Source: a virus
DNA: 64,000 nt
IMG/VR virus record: IMGVR_UViG_3300028557_000041
Span: 1-64,000 of that record
Direction: 5' to 3' (one strand)
Below the pieces are notes generated by a model. The model did no database searches, was not told the origin of the DNA, and saw only the letters and a list, made by a program, of their open reading frames with translations. The position numbers and the translations under genes are program-made. Every line of letters begins with the position of its first letter. The first letter of the stretch is position 1. Shown piece after piece: positions 21,109 through 29,515 of the stretch.

Positions 21109-23073
21109 TTATACTGGTCGTTTGTTTTGTCGTTGAACTCGTAACAAAGTTGGATCATCAATTCTAGGTGAAACTGAACCATCAATAGCAACACCACCAC
21201 CGCCACCAGAATTATTTCCAATCGATTGTGAATTATCGATAATAGTTGTATTCATTGCAGGAGCGGCCGCCATTTTAATTTCAGCATTCTTACTCATAGT
21301 TGATTCTAACTGTGAATCGGTTCTACCACCAGAAGATACAGGTGTTACCTTTGGTGCTGGTGGTGTGGCTGCAGGTGATGCTGATGATGGTGTGGCTGCA
21401 GGCATTGGTTGATTTGTATTTGAACCTTTGACTGTTGGTGTTTCTGTCGTTGCTTCCACAGGTTTATTGTTTTCTTCAGGTGTAGTGGTAACAACAGGTT
21501 CAACTTCTCCACTAGAATTAGAAATGTGTTCAAATAACTTTTCACTAATTGCTTTACCTGCCTTTTTACCGCCAACATAACCTAATGCGGCGCCCGTTGC
21601 ACCGCCTAAGAAGGCACCAATTGGTCCACCAACTGAACCAATAGTTGCACCGATAGTAGCACCCATTGATGTACCAGCACCAGCGGCAATTATTTGAGCA
21701 GCACTAGAGACCATAACTTCTCTTAGTTGTTTATCATCTATCTTACCTTCTTCTCTATCTGCTATAGCCTGTTTCATTGTTTCCATCATTTCAAATGCAC
21801 CAGCAATACCACCAATAAAAGGCAATTTAGTAAAATATTTTAGAACACCTTTAGCACCTTTTAATACTTTAGACATCTTTGTTGCTTTAGGTTTTTCTTC
21901 AACCTTTTCTACTTTCGTAGCTTTCTTTTCTTCTTCGTATTTCTCTTTACCTTTTTTGGTTGCCTTCTCAGCAGTCTTATTGGGTTTTTCTCCTGTTTTC
22001 TTTTCACCTTCTGCTGGTTTTTCTCCAGGTTTTTGTTCTGCTGGCTTTGGTTCAGCTGGCTTAGGTTCTGCTGGTTTAGGCTCAGCAGTTCCTGGTTTTG
22101 GTTCTGACGGAATAGTTGGAGTTTTAATGCCTCTTAATCTATCTAAAAGGCTTTTTAATCCTAATACTCCTCCAATTTCACCAATTAAGGTCATTAAAGG
22201 TCCAATTACACTCCACAATCCACTCCATATGCTGGATATAACTCCAAGCAACATATTTTTTGCAGTTTCAATTAACCCTTTGATGAAATCGAATAGGCCA
22301 CCACTTTCTTCTTTTTTTGCTTCAGTTTTTACTACAGCAAAAGATCCTAAAGATTTTATCGCATTAATCAATTCTTTGTTACGTTTTTCTTTTTCTTTTT
22401 CACGTATTTTCTTAAAACTTTTTTCTATTTGATATCTTTTTAAAGAATTAATTTGTTCGGCTTTAATTAAATTATACATTCTTGCTAATATAGTAGCAAT
22501 ACCGTCACCTTTTTTCATAGATTGTGTATTGCCTTCTGAAATGGCAGAATACAAACCTACATCGGATTTGTTTAATTTTTCATTGATATATGCTGGCTTT
22601 GGTTTGGTTTCTTTTGCTTTCTTGTCGCCAGCAAAATAACTAATATCTTCTTTACTTCTTCCAGTCATTCGACCTAATAAAGCAGAGCCTAATTTTCCAG
22701 TTAATATCTTTGCAATGTTTAACGGATCAAATTTTTCTTTTAGACCGGTTGAACGTGCTTGCATTTTTTCTGAAATGCCTGATTTGATGGAAGTTAATAC
22801 ACCTTTATCTTCTACCAATTTTTCTGTAATCAAATCTTTTAATGATTTCTTTCTAATCTGTGATGCCTGTTTATACGACATTTTCTTTTCTGTTGTGTCC
22901 GTAATAGAAGCTTCATCTTGTTTTTTTGGTTTACCTAATTTACCCATTTCTTCTTTTGTAGCCGCACGAATATAACTGCCGGTTTCAGCTAAAAGAAACC
23001 AATGGCCTTTCTTATTAAAGGCGTTAGGGTTCCATGAGAAAGTATCTTGACCTAATGTTTTTATTATAACCAT
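21109..23073 (-). CDS. Tape-measure/tail hub-like protein, 654 aa
   Basis: N-terminal beta domain (about 1-45), then a module shared with the adjacent upstream gene (about residues 110-147, GLKEKFDPLNIAKILTGKL). A hydrophobic segment near 270-310, Pro/Lys/Glu repeats (EPKPAEPKPAEPKP), and a glycine-zipper hydrophobic region (GTSMGATIGATIGSVGGPIG) follow. This architecture and its place after gp26/gp51 fit a gp29-like tape measure or internal tail protein, but no sequence match to gp29 is claimed. The C-terminus is Gly-rich. Confidence 0.6.
   Translation of the reverse strand: MVIIKTLGQDTFSWNPNAFNKKGHWFLLAETGSYIRAATKEEMGKLGKPKKQDEASITDTTEKKMSYKQASQIRKKSLKDLITEKLVEDKGVLTSIKSGISEKMQARSTGLKEKFDPLNIAKILTGKLGSALLGRMTGRSKEDISYFAGDKKAKETKPKPAYINEKLNKSDVGLYSAISEGNTQSMKKGDGIATILARMYNLIKAEQINSLKRYQIEKSFKKIREKEKEKRNKELINAIKSLGSFAVVKTEAKKEESGGLFDFIKGLIETAKNMLLGVISSIWSGLWSVIGPLMTLIGEIGGVLGLKSLLDRLRGIKTPTIPSEPKPGTAEPKPAEPKPAEPKPAEQKPGEKPAEGEKKTGEKPNKTAEKATKKGKEKYEEEKKATKVEKVEEKPKATKMSKVLKGAKGVLKYFTKLPFIGGIAGAFEMMETMKQAIADREEGKIDDKQLREVMVSSAAQIIAAGAGTSMGATIGATIGSVGGPIGAFLGGATGAALGYVGGKKAGKAISEKLFEHISNSSGEVEPVVTTTPEENNKPVEATTETPTVKGSNTNQPMPAATPSSASPAATPPAPKVTPVSSGGRTDSQLESTMSKNAEIKMAAAPAMNTTIIDNSQSIGNNSGGGGGVAIDGSVSPRIDDPTLLRVQRQNKRPV
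22700..22742. repeat. 43-bp identical repeat, copy 1 (tail gene module)
   Basis: Identical in the two neighbouring tail genes (other copy 24593-24635). It encodes the EKFDPLNIAKILTG core. Identity at DNA level exceeds that of the flanking similarity, which points to recent duplication or gene conversion. Confidence 0.8.
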
Positions 23074-23076
23074 TTT

Positions 23077-24780
23077 TTATATTGTTGTTTCTAAAACTGG
23101 ATAATCGTCAATCTGTGCTGTACTTATAATTTGTCTGGATTGACCACCACCAGCATTAATGATTGTTTTGGTATTGTTTACTGCTATATTTGTTACAGGT
23201 ACTTGTTCTTTTAATTCTTGATTTTGTTTCGACATAGCATATACAGCCTCACCAGAAGGTGAACTGGTGAAGGCTTCAACTTTGGCCATTTGTTCAGCAC
23301 CAAACCCTCTTGTTAAATCTACACTGGCACCAACGATTGCTTTAGTTATTTCGTTATTCGCTTCTGATTGGCTCTTAAATGAATTTACTCTACTACCTAA
23401 TTTATTTTTAACAAAAGCTGCAACAATTTTTGGTGCCAATACTGAATCATTTACTAAGTCTGGATTGGAAACTAAATCGGCACCAATTTGTTTACCAATT
23501 CTGTTATAGTTATCTTTTCCTGTCAATTGAATCAGACCACGGCCACGATATTTAAATCCATCACCTGGTTCTTTATTACCTAACTCTTGACCTTTGGCAG
23601 TCTGATAACCGTAAACTGTTTCAAAAAATTTAGAATCATCTTTTTTAATTTCATTTAGTTGGTCATCTGTAAGACCTGCAACTCTACTGCCAAATATTTT
23701 ACGGATTCTATCGTTTGAAGTATTGGCATAACCAGTTTCATATTTTGCAGTAAATCCTGATTCTTTACCAACATTACCTAAAATAGCTTTTTGTGCATAC
23801 TCATTTGTTATACCAACTTCAGCCAAAGCCGATCCTATACCAGCGACCACTGCGGCAGTACCACCAATGGCCGCCGCACCTCCTACAGAAGGTGTTGGAA
23901 TTTTAGTTGCTTTGGCAGCTTCAACCACACCAGCGACTGGCTTATCTATTTCTTTTGTTATTTTTGGTACAGTCTTTGTTGGTTGTATAATTTTTTCTGC
24001 TTTACTAACAACCGTGGCCACACCTGGAATATCTTTGGCTTTAGTAACGGCTTTACTAACAACAGTAGTTACTACTGGTGCGGCTGCAGAGGTGGTTGCA
24101 ACAGTAGGTGATGTAACTGTGGATGCAGGTGTTTCTGGTTTCTTTGATTCTTCAGGTTTTTTTGTAGGCGGCTCTTCAATTTTTAAATCTTTTTTGACTT
24201 TTTCAATATCCGTTTTTGCTGGTTTTTTATCTTTTAATTTTTTAATTTCATTAATTAAATTTTCATGCCGTTTGGCATCTTCTGCTTGAACTTCTTCTTC
24301 AAAATTATAGTCTAACTCACGATTTAAATTTTCTTTTTCATAAAAGGTTTTCATGACATTAACCAAACGAGCGGCTACAGTAGCCACATTATCACCTTTT
24401 TGTAATGAACCTCTTTGACCTTCTCTAATTTTACTATAAAAGGCAGTTTCTACATTGCCAACTTTAGTTTCTTGTGGTTGTGTAAAAGAATAAGGTTTCT
24501 CACCTTTTTTTCTATTTTTATTGAAGAAGTATTGCATATCTTCAGGTTTTCTACCTGTTATCTTACCTAAGAAAGCCATACCAAGATTACCCGTTAATAT
24601 CTTTGCAATGTTTAACGGATCAAATTTTTCTTTTAAACCTGTAGTTTTTGCTTTGAATGATTCAGATACGCCTCCACCAATGGATTGACCAAATCCTTGG
24701 CCAGCGACTAATCTATCGGTAATAGTACCTAAGACTCCTCGTTTTCTGGTTGTCGCTGCTTGTTCGTATTTGCTTATCAT
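23077..24780 (-). CDS. Tail-associated GH19-type lysin fused to tape-measure-like module, 567 aa
   Basis: Residues 48-85 are the module shared with the 654-aa protein. A Pro/Lys/Ala linker (about 200-315) leads to a glycoside-hydrolase-19/chitinase-like domain (about 320-505): GNVGKESGF (likely catalytic E340) and YRGRGLIQLTGKDNY. A C-terminal tail (520-567) is strand-rich. GH19 domains in phages cleave peptidoglycan; here it likely acts during tail penetration, replacing the missing gp5 lysozyme. Start overlaps the gp51 stop. Confidence 0.82.
   Translation of the reverse strand: MISKYEQAATTRKRGVLGTITDRLVAGQGFGQSIGGGVSESFKAKTTGLKEKFDPLNIAKILTGNLGMAFLGKITGRKPEDMQYFFNKNRKKGEKPYSFTQPQETKVGNVETAFYSKIREGQRGSLQKGDNVATVAARLVNVMKTFYEKENLNRELDYNFEEEVQAEDAKRHENLINEIKKLKDKKPAKTDIEKVKKDLKIEEPPTKKPEESKKPETPASTVTSPTVATTSAAAPVVTTVVSKAVTKAKDIPGVATVVSKAEKIIQPTKTVPKITKEIDKPVAGVVEAAKATKIPTPSVGGAAAIGGTAAVVAGIGSALAEVGITNEYAQKAILGNVGKESGFTAKYETGYANTSNDRIRKIFGSRVAGLTDDQLNEIKKDDSKFFETVYGYQTAKGQELGNKEPGDGFKYRGRGLIQLTGKDNYNRIGKQIGADLVSNPDLVNDSVLAPKIVAAFVKNKLGSRVNSFKSQSEANNEITKAIVGASVDLTRGFGAEQMAKVEAFTSSPSGEAVYAMSKQNQELKEQVPVTNIAVNNTKTIINAGGGQSRQIISTAQIDDYPVLETTI
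24593..24635. repeat. 43-bp identical repeat, copy 2 (tail gene module)
   Basis: Same sequence as 22700-22742, within the GH19 tail gene. It encodes the same residues of the shared module. Confidence 0.8.
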
Positions 24781-24971
24781 TTACCTTGTCTTTGCTTTAT
24801 CTTTTCGTTTTCTTCTTCAATGAATTGTATAAGCATATTAACGTAAATATCACGTTCCCAAGGTATCATATTTTCAAGTTCAGTCAAACTATACTTGTGA
24901 TGTTGCATCAAGGAAAAGTTTGTTTTATAATAATTTCTTAAATTGTCATGACGAAATGTTAACCGAAAAAA
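24777..24971 (-). CDS. 51: gp51-like hub assembly protein, made by -1 frameshift from gp26
   Basis: The frame has no good start: only GTG at 25013 (inside gp26) or ATG at 24908, neither with a ribosome site. It joins the -1 frame of gp26 at T_TTT_TTC (24971-24965). The part after the shift includes NYYKTNFSLMQHHKYSLTEL and ENMIPWERDIYVNMLIQ, which I associate with gp51, the baseplate hub assembly catalyst. The layout parallels tail chaperone pairs in other phages. Function by analogy; the stop overlaps the next start. Confidence 0.65.
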   Translation of the reverse strand, partial: FFRLTFRHDNLRNYYKTNFSLMQHHKYSLTELENMIPWERDIYVNMLIQFIEEENEKIKQRQGK

Positions 24972-25684
24972 TTGTCTAACCCTTCCACCTCTATCGTGTG
25001 GTTGTATCCACACTTACCACAAGTAGTATTAATAACCTTATTCATTGTTGGTAGGTTATTAAAAAAGTTTTCAATCTTTGCAAATTGATCTTGATTTAAA
25101 GACTCAACAAATTCTATCAATTCTGCTGGATCAGTTTCTTTTGAATAATAATATTGTTCACCATCAAAAATATATTCTATACTCTCAACAATCATTTGAA
25201 ATGCCATGTCTGTGGCACTACTAAACTTTGTTGCTCTTTCTAACATAGAAAATTCTGGATACTTTAACTTAATGGCAATTATGTCGGTTAATTGAACAAT
25301 ATCTTTAGCATCTTCTTTAAATTCAACTTTGATGTCAAGAAGATTAACAGATGTGTCCATCAAATTACCACAAGGTTTGTCATTAACTTCATTTTCACAA
25401 CGATATTTGGTTTCAATTACTTCACCAACCGAACGTGCTCTCAAATTAATAAAGTAAAATTCAACATCAATAATAGGTAATGAATCAATGTCAACATTGG
25501 GTGTCAAAGTACAATTGTGTAAAACTTGCCTGATGTTTTTTTCAATTGTTTCTTTATCATCTGACTCCATTGCCATCATTAAGTTTCTTTGTTCTTTTAC
25601 AAGAAACGGCCTAAATCGAATATGTTTCTTCGATAAAGGTAAATCTATTTCATATACTGGTGCATCAATTTTTGGTAAAGCCAT
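24959..25684 (-). CDS. 26: gp26-like baseplate hub protein (T4_baseplate family), 241 aa
   Basis: MALPKIDAPVYEIDLPLSK then IRFRPFLVKEQRNLMMAMES is the signature start of the T4_baseplate family (gp26). A zinc ribbon is likely from YRCENEVNDKPCG and the C-terminal TTCGKCGYNH. Downstream frame shift extends it into gp51. It helps assemble the central hub. Confidence 0.85.
   Translation of the reverse strand: MALPKIDAPVYEIDLPLSKKHIRFRPFLVKEQRNLMMAMESDDKETIEKNIRQVLHNCTLTPNVDIDSLPIIDVEFYFINLRARSVGEVIETKYRCENEVNDKPCGNLMDTSVNLLDIKVEFKEDAKDIVQLTDIIAIKLKYPEFSMLERATKFSSATDMAFQMIVESIEYIFDGEQYYYSKETDPAELIEFVESLNQDQFAKIENFFNNLPTMNKVINTTCGKCGYNHTIEVEGLDNFFG
24965..24971 (-). promoter_or_regulatory. Slippery heptamer for -1 ribosomal frameshift
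   Basis: On the minus strand the gp26 frame reads AAT TTT TTC GGT TAA. The heptamer T TTT TTC fits X XXY YYZ, lies one codon before the stop, and the -1 frame opens into the gp51-like frame. No clear downstream stem-loop was found by eye. Confidence 0.65.
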
Positions 25685-25710
25685 TTTATTATCACTCCTC
25701 TAAAAAAATA

Positions 25711-26595
25711 TTAATAACCATCCCATTCAGAATATTGAAATGGTCCAGTTTCTTCATAATAATCTTGGCCAGATTCATATTCTAAAGGATATGGTGCTTC
25801 TTCCGATACATAATCGTCCGTTCCACCAAACCATGATGATCCTGAATCATCATAACCATCATAACCGCTTCGACCGGTGTTGTCATTTCCAATTGTTGTA
25901 AATGGATTACTTAAATCTGCTTCATCACCAAATGTGCCAAGTGAACCAATGCCACCCAAAGCAGCAGTGATTCTTGATATAACACTTAACAATAAAGAAG
26001 TGCCTAGTGCTTGTACTGAATTATTCATCCAGTAAGAATAGGCAAATACTACTGTTAATTTGTGGTGACCATCAGCAGACCAATCTAAGTCTAATTGATT
26101 GACAGAAATTGGATAAGCATCAATCAATGTTACAGAATAACTTTTATCATTTTCTACATCATATTGATTTATTGTAATATTTGAAACATAATCTGTTTTA
26201 TATGTAAAATTAAAAGAATACGTTGGATTTATAAATTCTTGCCATGTATCAAAGAATATTCTTTCATTCATATCATCACTAACAATAAAAGTTAATGTTG
26301 TATCATTGTATGTTGGCTGATACGGAAACTTTTCAACAGGATTTGATCCTATTTTTCTGTCTGCTGTAGCAAATGTTCTGCTAGGCAGTTCTGCATTCTC
26401 ACAACGCATCTTTAATATTCTTGACATACCTCTAAAAGGTATCAATGTAATGGGTACAGGTATTTCTACATCAAATTTATTAGGTCTTGCCACATCGGTG
26501 ACAAAGCTCGATTTAAAGTCACTGATGCTACCGCTGGTACCTGGTTCGTTACCAAAAAGGCCGATATTACCAAATAGGTTATCGAAAATGGCCAT
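25711..26595 (-). CDS. Tail-tube-fold protein, possible gp54-like tube initiator, 294 aa
   Basis: ARPNKFDVEIPVPITL, RCENAELPSRTFATADRKI and TLTFIVSDDMNERIFFDTW follow the tail-tube (gp19/gp54) pattern. The 75-residue Gly/Asp/Tyr-rich C-terminal extension is unusual for gp19. Its place in a hub operon suggests a tube/baseplate junction protein such as gp54, inferred from context. Confidence 0.6.
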   Translation of the reverse strand: MAIFDNLFGNIGLFGNEPGTSGSISDFKSSFVTDVARPNKFDVEIPVPITLIPFRGMSRILKMRCENAELPSRTFATADRKIGSNPVEKFPYQPTYNDTTLTFIVSDDMNERIFFDTWQEFINPTYSFNFTYKTDYVSNITINQYDVENDKSYSVTLIDAYPISVNQLDLDWSADGHHKLTVVFAYSYWMNNSVQALGTSLLLSVISRITAALGGIGSLGTFGDEADLSNPFTTIGNDNTGRSGYDGYDDSGSSWFGGTDDYVSEEAPYPLEYESGQDYYEETGPFQYSEWDGY

Positions 26596-26599
26596 TTAA

Positions 26600-27193
26600 C
26601 TATTTCCTTATTTGATCTAATGATTCTTGCCAGACTGTGGCTGGCTGTGCTTTGGCAAACATATGAATAGGTAAATATGCCGCAATGTCCCATTCATTTG
26701 GCTGTATGGCAAGTAATTTAGACTGAATTTGACCATACAAATACTTTTTAAGACATGGCCGAAACTCTTTAAACCGCTTGGAGGCGCCAAGAATTTCATA
26801 GGTGACTCTCATCTTCTTAATATCATCTTTTCTGTCAAGGACAGCGAAATCCATGAGTTTCCCTAAAAATGCCAGTCTGTACTGTAATGGTAAATAATGT
26901 AAGTTAAGTCCCAAAATACCATCAGAATATTTCTCCAATACCAATACCAAAGGAAATTTATCATAATAAGGTAAATCTTTTTTACCAATTGGATTATAAT
27001 AAAAACAATATAATCCACCTAAACCAAAGGTATTCTTTTGTCTAAATTCTTCACGGTTAATAGCTGCTCGAACATTTGCTGGATTTACTAAATCCGAAAT
27101 CTTTGATTTCATCCATTTCAAAGAGTCTTTCGACATCGTTTGAATTTCAGCAGATGACTTTTGATTTGCTAGTGTTGTAAGTTTAGATACCAT
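26600..27193 (-). CDS. 2: Probable gp2-like DNA end protector, 197 aa
   Basis: GLYCFYYNPIGKKDLPYYDK and FPLVLVLEKYSDGILGLNLHY resemble a T4-like protein annotated as DNA end protector gp2. In T4, gene 2 lies beside gene 4 on the same strand, as here. Its N-terminus is helical and the C-terminus may contact DNA ends. Identification rests on recall and synteny. Confidence 0.5.
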   Translation of the reverse strand: MVSKLTTLANQKSSAEIQTMSKDSLKWMKSKISDLVNPANVRAAINREEFRQKNTFGLGGLYCFYYNPIGKKDLPYYDKFPLVLVLEKYSDGILGLNLHYLPLQYRLAFLGKLMDFAVLDRKDDIKKMRVTYEILGASKRFKEFRPCLKKYLYGQIQSKLLAIQPNEWDIAAYLPIHMFAKAQPATVWQESLDQIRK

Positions 27194-27201
27194 TTGATTA
27201 T

Positions 27202-27639
27202 TTAGTTGATTCCCAGATGATCTTCAGTCAGTAATTTGAACTCCCAACCACGATCCAAACAAAACTCGGTAGCCGCCTTCCATTTAGCTTGATTGACCCC
27301 CCAAGTGGTCACCTCGTTGATATACTGTTTCGTGACTCTTTTTCTATGTTCTGGTCGTTGAGTTTGTTTTTTAGGTTTAACTTCTAGTATCATAGTTTTT
27401 AAGAGACCATCTCTCGTTTTGATTTTAACCAAAAAATCAGGAAAGTATCGGTGCCTTTTTCCGTCTACGGGAGATATATAAGGAATAATCAATTCTTCAG
27501 AAGCCCAAGAAACAATGTTATCGTTTCTGTCGAGCCAAGACATTACCTTACATTCCCATGAGGACCGGTAAATGATGTTATTTGCATCCCCAACATACTT
27601 TTGAGGGTTTTTAGGTGTAAATCGTCCAGAATATGCCAT
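27202..27639 (-). CDS. 4: gp4 head completion protein, 145 aa
   Basis: MAYSGRFTPKNPQKYVGD, IIYRSSWECKVMSWLD and ISPVDGKRHRYFPDF are hallmark gp4 (gp50/4) sequences; EVKPKKQTQ and the fold are nuclease-like. ATG at 27639 is chosen; the frame is open 11 codons further. It trims or seals packaged DNA at head completion. First gene of the minus-strand tail operon. Confidence 0.93.
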   Translation of the reverse strand: MAYSGRFTPKNPQKYVGDANNIIYRSSWECKVMSWLDRNDNIVSWASEELIIPYISPVDGKRHRYFPDFLVKIKTRDGLLKTMILEVKPKKQTQRPEHRKRVTKQYINEVTTWGVNQAKWKAATEFCLDRGWEFKLLTEDHLGIN

Positions 27640-27644
27640 AAATA
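27637..27644 (+). promoter_or_regulatory. T4-type late-promoter-like motif
   Basis: CATAAATA, one mismatch from the T4 late -10 element TATAAATA, 27 bp before gp48 ATG, between divergent operons. gp33 in this window makes such promoters plausible. The 8-base motif is AT-rich, so chance is possible. Confidence 0.4.
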
Positions 27645-27671
27645 CTATGTATAACTTTTTTAGAGGAATCA

Positions 27672-28880
27672 ATGGCTATCTTATCCATTCCAACATCCGT
27701 AGCTGGTGTATCGATACCATCAGGTCTATTTAACCCAAATAGTCCACTAGCTTTATTATACGGCGGTCTTGGAGTTAAAACATACAAATATCCTTCAGAT
27801 TTAGCAACCAGTCCATCAAAATCCCACTACGTTCAATTTTCGATATCAGAAATTATACCTGCAAGTTATAGTGGTGGTGGCCAAGTACCACTTAATGAAA
27901 ATTTAATTGAGGGTGATTCTGTTGGTTTACCTGGATTTGGTGGTATAGCTCAAGAAGCTGGTTCTATGTCTGGTGATGAAAGCTCCTGGACAGAATCGAG
28001 CACAGGATTGTTTGAGTTATCTGAAGATTCTGGTTCGGGTGGATTTTTAGGTGATTTTGGTGCCACAATATCGAAAGGTTTAAAAATATCACCAACAAGA
28101 ACTCAGCCAAAGGCTTTTGTTTCATTGTATATGCCAGATACACTCAATGCACAATACAATGCTTCGTATGATGAATTAAAACTCACAGATTTGGGTTCGG
28201 GAATAAACACACTCAGAACAATTGACCAGTTGGCTGGGCCAGCAAAGTCCATTGTAGAATCGTATAAATCTGGTGGCGGAGGTCTTGGTGGTGTTGGATC
28301 AGCACTAAAACAAGCCGGTAATATAGCAGGCACAGATCCAGCCGCCATATCTTTAATTACACGGGGTGGCGCTGCTTTAGCTAATAAAGCAGGCTTTGGT
28401 GTAAATGGAGGAGCATTAGAAGATGTGTTGTTAAAAGGTCAAGGTTATGCCATTAATCCACAGTTACAAATGATTTATCGTGGTATTGGTTTAAGAAATT
28501 TTCAGTTATCATTTGTGTTCACACCAAACTCTCAAGGTGAAGCAAATGAAGTAAACTATATTATAAATTTATTCAAATATCATTTTGCACCAACATTAAT
28601 ATCTGCTAAAGAAGTTTCTTCCGACTCAATGTATTTGGTACCACCTTCAATCTTTAATGTTGAATTCATGATTGATGGTAAAGAAAATCCATTTTTACCA
28701 AAATATGGTAGTTGTGTTTTATCCGACATCGATGTTAATTTTGCACCAAATGGTTGGGCTTCGTATGATGATGGTGCACCAGTTCAATCGACACTCACAA
28801 TGACATTCAAAGAAACAGAGATATTAGATAAAGGCAAAATACAAAAAGGTTATTATGGTGTTGAAGGAGGTTTAAGATAA
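27672..28880 (+). CDS. 48: gp48-like baseplate tail-tube cap, 402 aa
   Basis: The C-terminal two-thirds match the T4 gp48 pattern: INPQLQMIYRGIGLRNFQLS, an FTPNSQGEANEV loop, SIFNVEFMIDGKENPFL and DGAPVQSTLTMTFKETE. The Gly/Ser-rich insertion around residues 75-140 and 195-215 is variable. It caps the baseplate where the tube starts. AGAGGAA site precedes ATG. Abuts gp53. Confidence 0.8.
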   Translation: MAILSIPTSVAGVSIPSGLFNPNSPLALLYGGLGVKTYKYPSDLATSPSKSHYVQFSISEIIPASYSGGGQVPLNENLIEGDSVGLPGFGGIAQEAGSMSGDESSWTESSTGLFELSEDSGSGGFLGDFGATISKGLKISPTRTQPKAFVSLYMPDTLNAQYNASYDELKLTDLGSGINTLRTIDQLAGPAKSIVESYKSGGGGLGGVGSALKQAGNIAGTDPAAISLITRGGAALANKAGFGVNGGALEDVLLKGQGYAINPQLQMIYRGIGLRNFQLSFVFTPNSQGEANEVNYIINLFKYHFAPTLISAKEVSSDSMYLVPPSIFNVEFMIDGKENPFLPKYGSCVLSDIDVNFAPNGWASYDDGAPVQSTLTMTFKETEILDKGKIQKGYYGVEGGLR

Positions 28881-29512
28881 TGTTATATTTTCAAAACTTT
28901 CCTAAAATAGCCACCACAGATTATAAAAACAATGCTGTATTGGCAACCAACTTGATGGCAAGAACAGCAATTATTCCATCTTTGTTGACTAATCCTTTAT
29001 TGTTTTATTCATATGATATACAAGAAGGTGATACACCAGAAATTGTTGCAAGCAAATATTATGGTGATGTTAATAGACATTGGTTAGTATTATATGCTAA
29101 TCAGATAATAGATCCACAATGGCAATGGCCTTTGACCTCACAACAATTAAAAATATACATTCAAGATAAGTATGCAGATGCAGCCAACACAGCCAATGTA
29201 TCAAGTGTTATATCATATGCACAACAAACTGTAAAGTATCATCAAAAAATATTTGGTACGAACAATAGTGAGGGTGGTAAGAGTCAACGAACTATGATTA
29301 TTGATGAATCAGAATACAATTCAACTATACCAGAAACAATAACACAGAACTTTCCAAACGGTGCAGTTGTACAAAGAAGTATTGCTATAAAAGCTTTGAG
29401 TATCTATGATTATGAAGTAGAATTGAATGAAAGAAAAAGAAACATATATTTAATTAATAACATCTACGCACCACAAATAGAAAACCAATTTAAACAATTG
29501 ATGAGTCGGTAA
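28880..29512 (+). CDS. 53: gp53 baseplate wedge protein, 210 aa
   Basis: YYGDVNRHWLVLYANQIIDP and PLTSQQLKIYIQDKY are the gp53 signature (T4: YGNPQLYWVLLMCN, ITSQEA). N-terminal YDIQEGDTPEIVA follows a LysM-like pattern. Its start overlaps the gp48 stop. A wedge component next to gp25/gp6. Confidence 0.9.
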   Translation: MLYFQNFPKIATTDYKNNAVLATNLMARTAIIPSLLTNPLLFYSYDIQEGDTPEIVASKYYGDVNRHWLVLYANQIIDPQWQWPLTSQQLKIYIQDKYADAANTANVSSVISYAQQTVKYHQKIFGTNNSEGGKSQRTMIIDESEYNSTIPETITQNFPNGAVVQRSIAIKALSIYDYEVELNERKRNIYLINNIYAPQIENQFKQLMSR

Positions 29513-29515
29513 ACC

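Noticed and set aside
21956-22432. 158-aa plus-strand open frame opposite the tape-measure-like gene
   Set aside because: It mirrors the Pro/Lys repeat of the minus-strand gene, has no ribosome site, and reads as Ser/Gly/Phe low complexity.
23867-24289. 140-aa plus-strand open frame opposite the GH19 gene
   Set aside because: Antisense shadow of the Ala/Val/Thr-rich linker; the minus-strand gene has clear domains.
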